Translations under genes and position numbers: made by a program
The notes under the pieces: model-generated
What the model saw: only the letters and a program-made list of their open reading frames with translations
Databases searched by the model: none
What the model was told of the DNA's origin: nothing
Shown: positions 23,329-30,725 of the stretch, piece by piece
Position numbering within the stretch: the stretch's first letter is position 1
How the letters are laid out: each line of letters starts with the position of its first letter
Assembly: GCA_902801325.1 (NCBI GenBank)
Contig: CADCHQ010000004.1
Location: forward strand, 124,001 to 188,000
Direction: 5' to 3'
Source of the DNA: an uncultured Bacteroidales bacterium
GTDB lineage: Bacteria > Bacteroidota > Bacteroidia > Bacteroidales > Bacteroidaceae
DNA: 64,000 nt

Positions 23329-24300
23329 ATGAAAGAAAAACAGACTATAGCAGGACCATTCCTAAAATGGGTTGGAGGTAAAGGTCAGTTGCTGAAGCAA
23401 CTTGAGGCGCTATTACCCAAGGAGTTGTACGAGGAAGAATTCACGTACATTGAACCGTTTGTGGGTGGTGGTGCTATGTTATTCTTCATGTTGCAACATT
23501 TTCCTAACATCCGTAATGTTGTAATCAACGACATTAATCGCAACTTGACGGAGGCTTATCGTGTTGTAAAAGAACAGCCTGACGAACTGGTTTTGAACTT
23601 AAAACGTATTGAACAAGAATACAAAAGGTTGTCCGACGAAGAATCGAGAAAAGACTATTTTCTTGGGATGCGCCAAACTTTCAATGAGGAAGCGCTTGAC
23701 GCGCTCAGTAAGACATCTTTGTTATTCTTCCTTAATCGCACGTGTTTTAATGGTTTGTATCGTGAGAATTCACGTGGAAAATTCAATGTTCCTTTTGGCA
23801 GTTACTCCAATCCTACCATTTGCAATCCAGAAGTAATTTATGCCGACAGCCAGCTATTGAACAAGTCGGATGTGGAGATTTTGAATGGTGACTTTGAGGC
23901 TATAGCTCAGCACATCGATAGAAGGCGTTTGTGTTTTATCTACTTCGACCCTCCATATCGTCCGTTAAGTTCTACATCGAGTTTCAATAGTTATGTAAAA
24001 GAGGCTTTCAACGATGACGAACAGCGCCGATTAGCGGATTTCTGTAGAAGGTTGTCAAATCAGGGCAATTGTCTTTGGATGCTCAGTAATGCTGATTGCT
24101 CGGCAAAAAATCCTGAGGACAGATTCTTTGAGGAAATCTACAAGGATTTCGACTTTCAACACGTCTGGGCCTCTCGTTCGGTAAATGCTGTTGCGAGCAA
24201 GCGAGGCAAACTGACGGAGTTGTTGATTAGGAACTACCAAGAGCGTGAAAACGTTTGGCAAGTGGCTGAAGGTGAGTTTAACTTTAATTCATATTTATAA
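23329..24300 (+). CDS. DNA adenine methylase, DpnM/Dam-type (GATC)
   Basis: This is a 323-residue N6-adenine methyltransferase of the D12 class with motifs in alpha-group order: FLKWVGGKGQLLKQL (motif X), EPFVGGGAM (SAM-binding motif I) and FDPPYRPLSS (catalytic DPPY, about residue 205). Together with the following DpnII-like nuclease it should methylate GATC and protect host DNA. The start is set by the promoter. The stop overlaps the next start (TAATG). Confidence 0.93.
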   Translation: MKEKQTIAGPFLKWVGGKGQLLKQLEALLPKELYEEEFTYIEPFVGGGAMLFFMLQHFPNIRNVVINDINRNLTEAYRVVKEQPDELVLNLKRIEQEYKRLSDEESRKDYFLGMRQTFNEEALDALSKTSLLFFLNRTCFNGLYRENSRGKFNVPFGSYSNPTICNPEVIYADSQLLNKSDVEILNGDFEAIAQHIDRRRLCFIYFDPPYRPLSSTSSFNSYVKEAFNDDEQRRLADFCRRLSNQGNCLWMLSNADCSAKNPEDRFFEEIYKDFDFQHVWASRSVNAVASKRGKLTELLIRNYQERENVWQVAEGEFNFNSYL

Positions 24301-25130
24301 TGGGAGCACATACTGAGGAGCAATTTAAAGTCTTCATGTCGCAACTAAAAGAGACGAATCAAACACTTGATTTCTTCTGCGACTTTGATAAGATTTCGGC
24401 AAATGTTGCTGATATAGAAATGAGTCTTAACACGCTAAACTACTTGATTGGCAAGGAGGACCTGGATAAAGGTGTAGCTGAAATTTGGCAACGCGATAAT
24501 AAAGTCTTTGAGGTTCTTGGTATCCTGATAGCTGTAAGGGACGAAGGCAAGAAACCAGTTGTAGACAAGTTTGGGAATGTTGTGTTGTTGAGAAGTTATT
24601 TCGAATCCAGTGCCAAAGTTGTCGAGTTTCTTCAAGGAACAGGTTTGGCAGAGATATTCCAATCGCGTCGAATAAAGAATCTTGTGGATTACGTGTTTGG
24701 AATTGAGACAGGACTAGACACAAACGCACGAAAGAACCGAAGTGGGAAAATAATGGAAGGTACAGTCGCTAAGATTCTCAGCTCTAACGGAATTGCGTTT
24801 CGTCAGGAGGTGTATTCGACAGAGTTTCCTCAGCTGAACGTTCTTGGTGCAGATGAAAAGCGGTTCGACTTTTATATTAAAACACCAGCAAAGAATTATC
24901 TTATAGAAGTAAATTTTTATAGTGGAGGTGGTTCGAAGTTGAACGAGGTTGCACGTGCATATACAGAACTTGCACCAAAGATTAACTCTGTCGAAGGGTT
25001 CGAATTTGTGTGGATTACTGATGGTATCGGCTGGCAGTCAGCAAGAAATAAGCTGGAAGAGGCATACTACACCATCCCAAGTGTTTTCAATCTGACAAAT
25101 ATAAATACTTTCCTTGAAATACTTAAGTAA
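24300..25130 (+). CDS. Type II restriction endonuclease, DpnII/MboI family
   Basis: This 276-residue protein matches the DpnII/MboI family in length, context and motifs: an N-terminal helical part, NRSGKIMEGTVAKIL, then the nuclease core with KRFDFYIKTPAKNYLIEVNFYSGGGSKLNEVARAY, in which D and E-x-N replace the usual PD-ExK. It would cut unmethylated GATC. The gene overlaps its neighbours by one base at both ends, so the three RM genes are tightly coupled in translation. Confidence 0.92.
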   Translation: MGAHTEEQFKVFMSQLKETNQTLDFFCDFDKISANVADIEMSLNTLNYLIGKEDLDKGVAEIWQRDNKVFEVLGILIAVRDEGKKPVVDKFGNVVLLRSYFESSAKVVEFLQGTGLAEIFQSRRIKNLVDYVFGIETGLDTNARKNRSGKIMEGTVAKILSSNGIAFRQEVYSTEFPQLNVLGADEKRFDFYIKTPAKNYLIEVNFYSGGGSKLNEVARAYTELAPKINSVEGFEFVWITDGIGWQSARNKLEEAYYTIPSVFNLTNINTFLEILK

Positions 25131-25996
25131 TGCTGAAAGCTTTTTATAAATCACCCTCCCACGACTTTAATTTACTTCATGGCGACTGCTTCGAATTGCT
25201 GCCTCTGTTCAATTTCAAGTTCGACATGATATTTGCCGACCCTCCATATTTCCTCTCTAATGACGGAATATCAGTGCAGGCTGGTAAAATCGTAAGTGTA
25301 AATAAGGGTGATTGGGATAAAGGGGGAAGTAAGGAAAATATCGACGATTTCAACAATCGTTGGATAAAACTTTGCCGTGAAAAGCTGAAGGATAACGGTA
25401 CTATTTGGATAAGTGGAACTTACCATAATATATTCTCTGTAGCCAATAGCCTTACAGAGCAAGGATTTAAGATTCTTAACGTAATTACGTGGGCAAAAAC
25501 TAATCCGCCGCCCAACATTTCTTGTCGCTATTTTACCTATTCTACGGAATTTATAATATGGGCTCGTCGTTCAAAAAAAGTGCCTCATTGTTACAACTAC
25601 GAACTGATGAAGCATCTGAACGACAATAAACAAATGACCGACATGTGGCGACTTCCAGCAATTGCCCCATGGGAGAAATCGTGTGGTAAACATCCCACAC
25701 AAAAACCTCTCGCCCTGCTCGTTCGCATCATCTTGGCTTCGACTAATGAAAACGCATGGGTGCTCGACCCCTTTGCTGGTTCGTCAACCACAGGCATTGC
25801 CGCCAATCTTGCAGGACGACGTTATCTTGGAATAGAACGTGAAAGGGAATTTGTGGAAATATCTCGCCGCCGAAGAGAAGAACTCGAAGACTATAATATA
25901 GTGAAGGAATACTCCCATAAAATCAAGGACCTTAAATATACCGGTAATTGTACAGGTATGTTAGCCGAATCCCCCATTGAAGACCTGCCGTTATAA
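25130..25996 (+). CDS. Second DNA methyltransferase, DpnA-like
   Basis: This is a 288-residue methyltransferase in beta-group order: FADPPYFLSNDG (catalytic motif near residue 35) comes first and DPFAGSSTTGIAA (SAM-binding) near residue 210. A HPTQKP segment precedes motif I. In DpnII systems the equivalent DpnA also methylates single-stranded GATC, which protects DNA taken up during transformation or conjugation. Here it is the third gene (order M-R-M). Confidence 0.92.
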   Translation: MLKAFYKSPSHDFNLLHGDCFELLPLFNFKFDMIFADPPYFLSNDGISVQAGKIVSVNKGDWDKGGSKENIDDFNNRWIKLCREKLKDNGTIWISGTYHNIFSVANSLTEQGFKILNVITWAKTNPPPNISCRYFTYSTEFIIWARRSKKVPHCYNYELMKHLNDNKQMTDMWRLPAIAPWEKSCGKHPTQKPLALLVRIILASTNENAWVLDPFAGSSTTGIAANLAGRRYLGIEREREFVEISRRRREELEDYNIVKEYSHKIKDLKYTGNCTGMLAESPIEDLPL

Positions 25997-26051
25997 TAAG
26001 CAAAGCGCATTGTAGCGAAGATAGAAGAACTATTTAAGCATTTGTAAATCA

Positions 26052-27317
26052 ATGAATCGACTTGTCTTCATAGGTAACGGCTTCGACCTGGCTCATGGAC
26101 TCAGTACAAGTTATAAGGATTTTATAAACTGGTATTGGGAACAGAGGGTTACAGGCTTCATTTATGAACATAGTTGTGTTTCAAAAGATATTCTATGTAC
26201 GTTTGAATCAATAGATAAGGAAAGGACACATTGGCATATTCATTATCTATATGATTTTAAACGATATTTGCAACCATTACCTGGTGAGGAGAAAGCGACA
26301 GGAAAGGATATCATAGATGCCATTATTGAGGCGAAAGGTGTCTACAAGGTAACTTTCTCTCCACTCCTTGAACGCATTTACAAGAACATTGAAACAAAAG
26401 GTTGGGTTGACATCGAGAACGATTATTACGAACTACTGAAGGAATTTGCCTTAGAAGAGGATTCTGAAGAGAAGACGAAAGAACTAAACGCCCAACTGCA
26501 TTTCCTGCAAGAAAAACTTGTAGAGTATTTGAACGAGATAAATGCGCAGGACGTTATTATGAATCCAAACATTCGAAGAATTATATATACTCCTTTCGAA
26601 AGAAAGGACATTTCCATCGAAAGACAGATTGCTTTAGATGAACACATCGATTATAGTTATGAACTTGACGATGAAGATTGGGAGGTAAGATTAGGCTTTT
26701 ATGGAATGGATGGTGCTTCTCATCTATCGTCTATTCATGCTTTTAAAGATGATGTGGAAGTGGGAGGTAAATCAAAACAGTTCCCAGATATTTATTTCTT
26801 ATTGCCTAAACAAATAATGCTCCTAAACTTCAATTATACTAATACGGCAAAAGCATATTTGAAGGATAATTCTCCTTTTACAATAAACCAAATTCATGGA
26901 CGTTTGGACGAACCAGCGAGTGTGATATTCGGGTATGGTGATGAAATGGATGAGAAATATAAGGAATTGCTCAATAAAAATGATAACGAATGTTTGACAA
27001 ACATCAAATCGATAAAGTATTTGGAAGCAGATAATTACCGCAAAATGCTTTCGTTCATCGAAGCTGAGCCTTTTCAGGTGTTTATCATGGGCCACTCCTG
27101 TGGTAATAGCGACAGAACATTGCTCAACACCCTATTCGAACACCCTAATTGCGTGTCGATAAAACCTTATTATTATGTCAAAGATGATGGGAGTGATACT
27201 TACCTCGACATCGTGCAGAACATCAGTCGCAACTTCACAGACATGAAAAAGATGCGTGATAGAGTGGTGAACAAAATCTATTGTGAACCCCTGCCACAAA
27301 ACGAAAGTGAAAACTAA
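26052..27317 (+). CDS. abiH: AbiH family abortive-infection protein
   Basis: This is a 421-residue protein with the AbiH signature at the N-terminus (RLVFIGNGFDLAHGLSTSY) and near the end FIMGHSCGNSDRTLLN. AbiH was described as a single-gene abortive phage-infection system in Lactococcus; the mechanism is not settled. It lies 55 bases after the DpnA-like gene on the same strand, so the restriction system and AbiH form a compact defence cluster. A 103-residue gene follows 18 bases later and may be a co-transcribed partner. Confidence 0.9.
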   Translation: MNRLVFIGNGFDLAHGLSTSYKDFINWYWEQRVTGFIYEHSCVSKDILCTFESIDKERTHWHIHYLYDFKRYLQPLPGEEKATGKDIIDAIIEAKGVYKVTFSPLLERIYKNIETKGWVDIENDYYELLKEFALEEDSEEKTKELNAQLHFLQEKLVEYLNEINAQDVIMNPNIRRIIYTPFERKDISIERQIALDEHIDYSYELDDEDWEVRLGFYGMDGASHLSSIHAFKDDVEVGGKSKQFPDIYFLLPKQIMLLNFNYTNTAKAYLKDNSPFTINQIHGRLDEPASVIFGYGDEMDEKYKELLNKNDNECLTNIKSIKYLEADNYRKMLSFIEAEPFQVFIMGHSCGNSDRTLLNTLFEHPNCVSIKPYYYVKDDGSDTYLDIVQNISRNFTDMKKMRDRVVNKIYCEPLPQNESEN

Positions 27318-27335
27318 ACGATAAACAATAATACG

Positions 27336-27647
27336 ATGGTAAAATCCAAACTTACAGATGAACAGAAACTCCAGTATGTACAAGATAACTGGGAGCTGGT
27401 TCCTCCATCGAAGAGAGAGAAACTTACTACACGCTCAATAAATAAACAGTACGAGTACGTGTATAAGCGTGTTCGCCACATTGAATACGAAAAGGAAAAG
27501 GGCGAAGATACTTATCCCGTTTATACGCTTAGGCGATTACTCAAATATAAAAAATTGACGAGTGAAGATCTACTAAAAATGATTACTCTTATAGCCGAAA
27601 AAATGGCTACCTATAAAGACCTTTCGCAAGAATGCTCAGACCAATAG
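27336..27647 (+). CDS. Unknown 103-residue protein downstream of AbiH
   Basis: I do not recognise this protein. It is hydrophilic, rich in Lys, Glu and Tyr, with no signal peptide or membrane helix: KLTDEQKLQYVQDNWELVPP, then YEYVYKRVRHIEYEKEKG and TLRRLLKYKKLTSEDLLKMI. Close spacing (18 bases after abiH, 7 bases before the first 61-residue gene) suggests one transcript. It might be an accessory to AbiH. Confidence 0.6.
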   Translation: MVKSKLTDEQKLQYVQDNWELVPPSKREKLTTRSINKQYEYVYKRVRHIEYEKEKGEDTYPVYTLRRLLKYKKLTSEDLLKMITLIAEKMATYKDLSQECSDQ

Positions 27648-27654
27648 AAATGTT

Positions 27655-27840
27655 ATGAATGAACCAATGGGATCATCCGAACAACCGGAACGGGGGTGGC
27701 GGAGGTTAGCCGCCTTAGCCGAGAAGAAGAACGCGGAAGAACAGGCAAAGTTGCCATCGCATCTGCGATTATCTCCCGGAGAGTCCCTGAAAAAGTGGAA
27801 CGAATCGGCGGTACGGAGACGGAAACTCGGTCTCCGCTAA
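27655..27840 (+). CDS. 61-residue basic protein, paralogue 1 of 3
   Basis: This small protein has a Trp near the start (GWRRLAALAEKKNAEEQ), a LPSHLRLSPGESLKKWNE middle and a basic end VRRRKLGLR. Copies at 29112 and 29674 have the same length and conserve W, ALA, AEE, LSP, WN and RRR.LGL without any indel. A second frame over the same bases (27696-27926, RLSREEERGR..KVAIASAI) is also open and similar among copies, so the coding frame is not proven. This copy has no promoter of its own and follows the AbiH genes. Confidence 0.5.
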   Translation: MNEPMGSSEQPERGWRRLAALAEKKNAEEQAKLPSHLRLSPGESLKKWNESAVRRRKLGLR

Positions 27841-27975
27841 CTATTTATCGGAAATTGGACGAAATGAACAAGGAGATAGAAAGATTACAAGAGGAGAAAG
27901 AAAAACTTATTGGGGAAGGTTGTTAAGAATTGAGTAAAGCAAAATCTGACACTCAGGACAAAATTATATATCATT

Positions 27976-28350
27976 ATGAAAAAGACTAAAGATTCGTGGG
28001 GGCAACCCATCTTATTCATTCTAGCTATACTACCCTTTGTGATTAATTCCCTTATAATAGCACATGATGATACATTTGTAGGGGTACAGAAAGTTGGATG
28101 GTTGGTAGCCCTTGCGGCATCGGTTAGTGTCCTCGCTATTATGGGGCAGATATGGGGGAGAGACTTTGATGATGGTGTAGGAACCTTTCTTTTTACATGT
28201 CTGTTTTGTTGTACTATATTTCTTTGGCTTCTATCCACAATATGCGATACACCGTTAACATGCCCGATATGCTATACAATAACAATTATTTTTGCATATT
28301 TTCTACTTCTTCGGCAAAGAGAAAATGATTCAACATCTCAAACAGATTAA
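27976..28350 (+). CDS. Unknown small integral membrane protein (about four helices)
   Basis: This is a 124-residue hydrophobic protein with four likely membrane helices (PILFILAILPFVINSLIIA, VGWLVALAASVSVLAIMG, TFLFTCLFCCTIFLWLLS, YTITIIFAYFLLLR). A paired-Cys segment CDTPLTCPICY lies in the last loop. No family is recognised. In a defence cluster, a small multi-span protein might be a membrane effector, but no evidence beyond position supports this. Confidence 0.6.
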   Translation: MKKTKDSWGQPILFILAILPFVINSLIIAHDDTFVGVQKVGWLVALAASVSVLAIMGQIWGRDFDDGVGTFLFTCLFCCTIFLWLLSTICDTPLTCPICYTITIIFAYFLLLRQRENDSTSQTD

Positions 28351-28393
28351 TAACCTAAATAAAGGATTGAGCAAAGCTTATTTTATAGACCTA

Positions 28394-28693
28394 ATGACTA
28401 TGGAAATCGAAGAAAAGAAAGAAGAAGATAAATTTAAAAGGATTAAGGAGTTGATGAAGAAGCACGGAATAATGATGGACCCCGTAGAGGGATTCGACAA
28501 TGACGAAGGAGAAAATACACTGACAGACGAAGAGAGGGAAAATATATGTCGGAATTTGGAAGAACTGAACAAGGAGAAAGCAGCGAAGGAGGCACAAGAA
28601 AGCCAGCGCAAGATAGACCGAATCAAGGAACTGATGAAGAAGTGCGGGATGACTCATTTTCCCGTGGACTACGAGGAAGCGTTTCGGAAATAG
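28394..28693 (+). CDS. Unknown charged helical protein with internal repeat
   Basis: This is a ~99-residue, highly charged helical protein with a duplicated motif: FKRIKELMKKHGIMMDPVEG near residue 20 and IDRIKELMKKCGMTHFPVDY near residue 80. Between them is NICRNLEELNKEKAAKE, whose RNLEELNKEK core also ends the alternative frame of the third 61-residue copy (29860-29900). The start could also be 28325, overlapping the membrane-protein gene. Unknown function. Confidence 0.5.
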   Translation: MTMEIEEKKEEDKFKRIKELMKKHGIMMDPVEGFDNDEGENTLTDEERENICRNLEELNKEKAAKEAQESQRKIDRIKELMKKCGMTHFPVDYEEAFRK

Positions 28694-28715
28694 GAGAAAC
28701 TCGTTTCCGTAAAAT

Positions 28716-29053
28716 ATGTTATCACTAGATTTCGCTATGGGAGTGGCTGGTGGTAATGTAAGATCTGATGCAAGTGATACAAGAATCGCAAAGGAAAGCG
28801 AATAGAAGGACTTGAAGACTATGAAAAAAGACTCCGCAAAGCAATTGACAAAGAATTGCAGAATGTTACTGGCAATAGCAATAATCCTACCTCTGTATCC
28901 AATAATACTAATAGTCCAATGGTTCAGGTGGGGTCGCCCCAATTGGGAGGATTACAAGCAGCTGGTGGAGGAGAATCTAATGGGAAAATTCGTAGACTGA
29001 ACGATGAGATTGACAACATAAGGGTAGAGGTCAGCGAAGCAATGACGAATTAG
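28716..29053 (+). pseudogene. Unknown small gene split by a -1 frameshift
   Basis: The first frame reads MLSLDFAMGVAGGNVRSDAS to a stop at 28803-28805; shifting by -1 at about 28799 continues as RIEGLEDYEKRLRKAIDKELQ, then a N/S/Q-rich linker and KIRRLNDEIDNIRVEVSEAM to 29053. Together they would make a ~112-residue protein. A competing frame from 28821 encodes a membrane helix (LLAIAIILPLYPIILIVQW), so it is also possible that only that frame is used. Confidence 0.35.
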
Positions 29054-29079
29054 ATATATTTCGGAAGAAGAATTATATG

Positions 29080-29087
29080 TATATTTG
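29080..29087 (+). promoter_or_regulatory. Promoter -7 box of 61-residue copy 2
   Basis: TATATTTG 24 bases before the ATG; the equivalent box precedes copy 3 with the flanking sequence conserved. Confidence 0.55.
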
Positions 29088-29111
29088 CACATGATAATGG
29101 AGGGCTAAATA

Positions 29112-29297
29112 ATGAATGAGCAAATTCAGTCATCGAACGTGTCGAAGGGGGGCTGGCGAGAGTCAGTCGCCTTAGCCGAGAAGAGGAACGCGGAAGAACG
29201 GGCGAAGCGACCATTGCATCTGCGATTCTCTCCAGGAGAGGCGATGAAACGGTGGAACGAAACAGCGGAGCGGAGACGGAAACTCGGTCTCCGCTAA
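29112..29297 (+). CDS. 61-residue basic protein, paralogue 2 of 3
   Basis: NEQIQSSNVSKGGWRESVA, then AEKRNAEERAKRPLHLRFSP and WNETAERRRKLGLR. It shares nearly the whole upstream region and first third with copy 3 (direct DNA repeat 29059-29290 versus 29618-29850). It has its own promoter box. The overlapping alternative frame continues to 29524 (ending AAKLLQMLKSLTTKAK), but its upstream part carries a TGA that copy 3 lacks. Confidence 0.5.
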   Translation: MNEQIQSSNVSKGGWRESVALAEKRNAEERAKRPLHLRFSPGEAMKRWNETAERRRKLGLR

Positions 29298-29640
29298 CCA
29301 TAAGTGATCTGCTTTCGACTATAAGTCCGGAAGAAATAATTTGCGGACCAAACAGGGGTTCCAAGGCGCATAATTATGAGGTGACAAAAATAGAATTGTT
29401 TGAAGCGCCTTCCACAGGTGGTATTGAAACCAGCAGTGAACCCTTGGCCATGACCTCAAGCAATTCTATTTCTGCTGCAAAATTACTACAAATGTTGAAA
29501 AGTCTTACGACGAAGGCAAAATAATTTTAGCTGAAAGCGAAAAAAAGTCTGTAAGCAGTGGCTAGCAGGCTACACAATTCCGTAAGACTGACTTACGAAA
29601 AAACTTGACTCCAAAGGTTTGTCGGAAGAAGAATTATGTG

Positions 29641-29648
29641 TATATTTG
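29641..29648 (+). promoter_or_regulatory. Promoter -7 box of 61-residue copy 3
   Basis: TATATTTG with TTTG exactly 19 bases upstream (29618-29621), the canonical spacing of this phylum. Confidence 0.65.
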
Positions 29649-29673
29649 CACAATTATAATGGAGGGCTAAATA

Positions 29674-29859
29674 ATGAAAGAGCAAATTCAGTCATCGAAC
29701 GTGTCGAAGGGGGGCTGGAGGCAATCGATCGCCTTAGCCAAGAAGAAGAGCGCGGAAGAGTGGGAAAAGTTGCCATCGCATCGGCGATTATCCCCGGAAG
29801 AAGCCTTGACGATGTGGAACAAGAAGGCAGAGCGGAGACGGGAACTTGGCCTCCACTAA
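29674..29859 (+). CDS. 61-residue basic protein, paralogue 3 of 3
   Basis: KEQIQSSNVSKGGWRQSIA, then KKKSAEEWEKLPSHRRLSP and MWNKKAERRRELGLH. The start lies 26 bases after a canonical promoter. Here the alternative frame is open further upstream (from 29619, VYLHNYNGGLNNERANSVIE), so in this copy both frames are intact. The three copies differ at all codon positions about equally in either frame, so neither frame is clearly favoured by substitution pattern. Confidence 0.5.
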   Translation: MKEQIQSSNVSKGGWRQSIALAKKKSAEEWEKLPSHRRLSPEEALTMWNKKAERRRELGLH

Positions 29860-29925
29860 CTATTTATCGGAATTTGGAAGAACTGAACAAGGAGAAGTAG
29901 CACAGAAACAATGAGGAAATGAGGA

Positions 29926-30216
29926 ATGGAGTCAGATAAAAAGAAGCCTGTCATCAACGTGGATGATGTGATGAAGTCGATGGCGGAAAGCCTTCGGAAG
30001 AAGAAACAGCCGGAATACGCTGTGGACCGCGAAATGGGTTCGACTATGACAAAGGAGGAAATAGCCGAGTTCCACAGAAAACTGAAGGCATTGAACGAGA
30101 AATGGAAACAGAGGCGCGAAGCAGGCGGAGAAGCAAGCGGCGGAGCCTCGCTCGACGACGTCAGGAGACGCTTGCTTAACGGAGAGGAGCAAGAAAGTAT
30201 AAAGAATAATGAATAA
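29926..30216 (+). CDS. Unknown 96-residue charged protein
   Basis: This is a hydrophilic helical protein (NVDDVMKSMAESLRKKKQPEYAVD, then TKEEIAEFHRKLKALNEKWKQRREAGG and SLDDVRRRLLNGEEQE). No family is recognised. It ends the cluster of small genes downstream of AbiH. A weak similarity in style to the RNLEELNKEK module of neighbouring proteins is visible. Confidence 0.5.
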   Translation: MESDKKKPVINVDDVMKSMAESLRKKKQPEYAVDREMGSTMTKEEIAEFHRKLKALNEKWKQRREAGGEASGGASLDDVRRRLLNGEEQESIKNNE

Positions 30217-30334
30217 AGGAAGCCTCTCTCCCATAGAAAGAAGGCTTGAATAATGAGAAATATGCTATTGACCTAAATTTCAGCGAGTTAGGGGTGTTCT
30301 CTTAGTCCAATGGCGGCTTCGCCTAAAGTATAAA

Positions 30335-30389
30335 AGGACTCACCCCCCTGGCCCCCTCTCTGTTAGCGAGGGGGAGCAGAATGGGGCTT
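30335..30389. repeat. 51-bp GGACTCACCCCC repeat, copy 2
   Basis: AAGGACTCACCCCCCTGGCC...GCGAGGGGGAGCAGAATGGGG, near identical to the copy at 32673-32723. Confidence 0.8.
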
Positions 30390-30431
30390 GATTAATCATC
30401 TCCTTTAACACAAATCACCTAACTAATTGAC

Positions 30432-30464
30432 GCTCCGAAGGTAATCTTTCGGGGCTCTTTTTTT
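30432..30464 (+). terminator. Rho-independent terminator
   Basis: GCTCCGAAG and CTTTCGGGGC pair around GTAAT and are followed by TCTTTTTTT. It separates the small-gene cluster from the HIRAN module. Confidence 0.8.
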
Positions 30465-30523
30465 GCCCTGAAATTTCCTCAAAAATAGTTGTGTTTTTGC
30501 TTGCTTTTGTGATGTAAAGTGAG

Positions 30524-30531
30524 TAATTTTG
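30524..30531 (+). promoter_or_regulatory. Promoter -7 box of the HIRAN-like operon
   Basis: TAATTTTG. The transcript start region GCGGTGAGGT (30531-30540) is the exact reverse complement of 30593-30602, so the leader can fold at once. Confidence 0.55.
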
Positions 30532-30600
30532 CGGTGAGGTTTTGACGATGTCTGGGCACAGAATTTTCAATTCTCTGCAGGGCTTCACCCTTACCTCACC

Positions 30601-30713
30601 GCGAGTCTGCTCCCGCTCGGCCGACTCGGCATGACTCAAACAAGTTCGAGTCTGCTCTCGCTGCTCCATCGCTTCATTCTGCTCTCGCTTATCCGCAGAC
30701 TTCGCAGAAAAAT
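30601..30713. repeat. GAGTCTGCTC family element, long copy in a leader
   Basis: GAGTCTGCTCCCGCTCGG, a core with ACTCAAACAAGTTCGAGTC, a second TCTGCTCTCGCT, and a CCGCAGACTTCGC end. It lies within the presumed 5' leader of the HIRAN-like gene. Confidence 0.65.
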
Positions 30714-30725
30714 TTTTTAACCCTT

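Larger units (their letters stand above)
30217..30523. other. Intergenic stretch with repeat and terminator
   Basis: No gene is seen. It contains the 51-bp GGACTCACCCCC repeat and the terminator below. Confidence 0.6.

Noticed and set aside
23329..25996. Orphan Dam plus unrelated nuclease
   Set aside because: One-base overlaps, the second beta-order methyltransferase and the nuclease motifs together match a DpnII-type system.
28812..29000. 62-codon membrane-helix frame as an independent gene
   Set aside because: Kept only as an alternative inside the frameshift entry; no promoter or homologue is seen and the competing frame is equally plausible.
27655..29859. CRISPR-like array from the repeated 61-codon units
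   Set aside because: The repeats are about 200 bases long, diverged and coding-like, with irregular spacing; no short repeats with unique spacers or cas genes.
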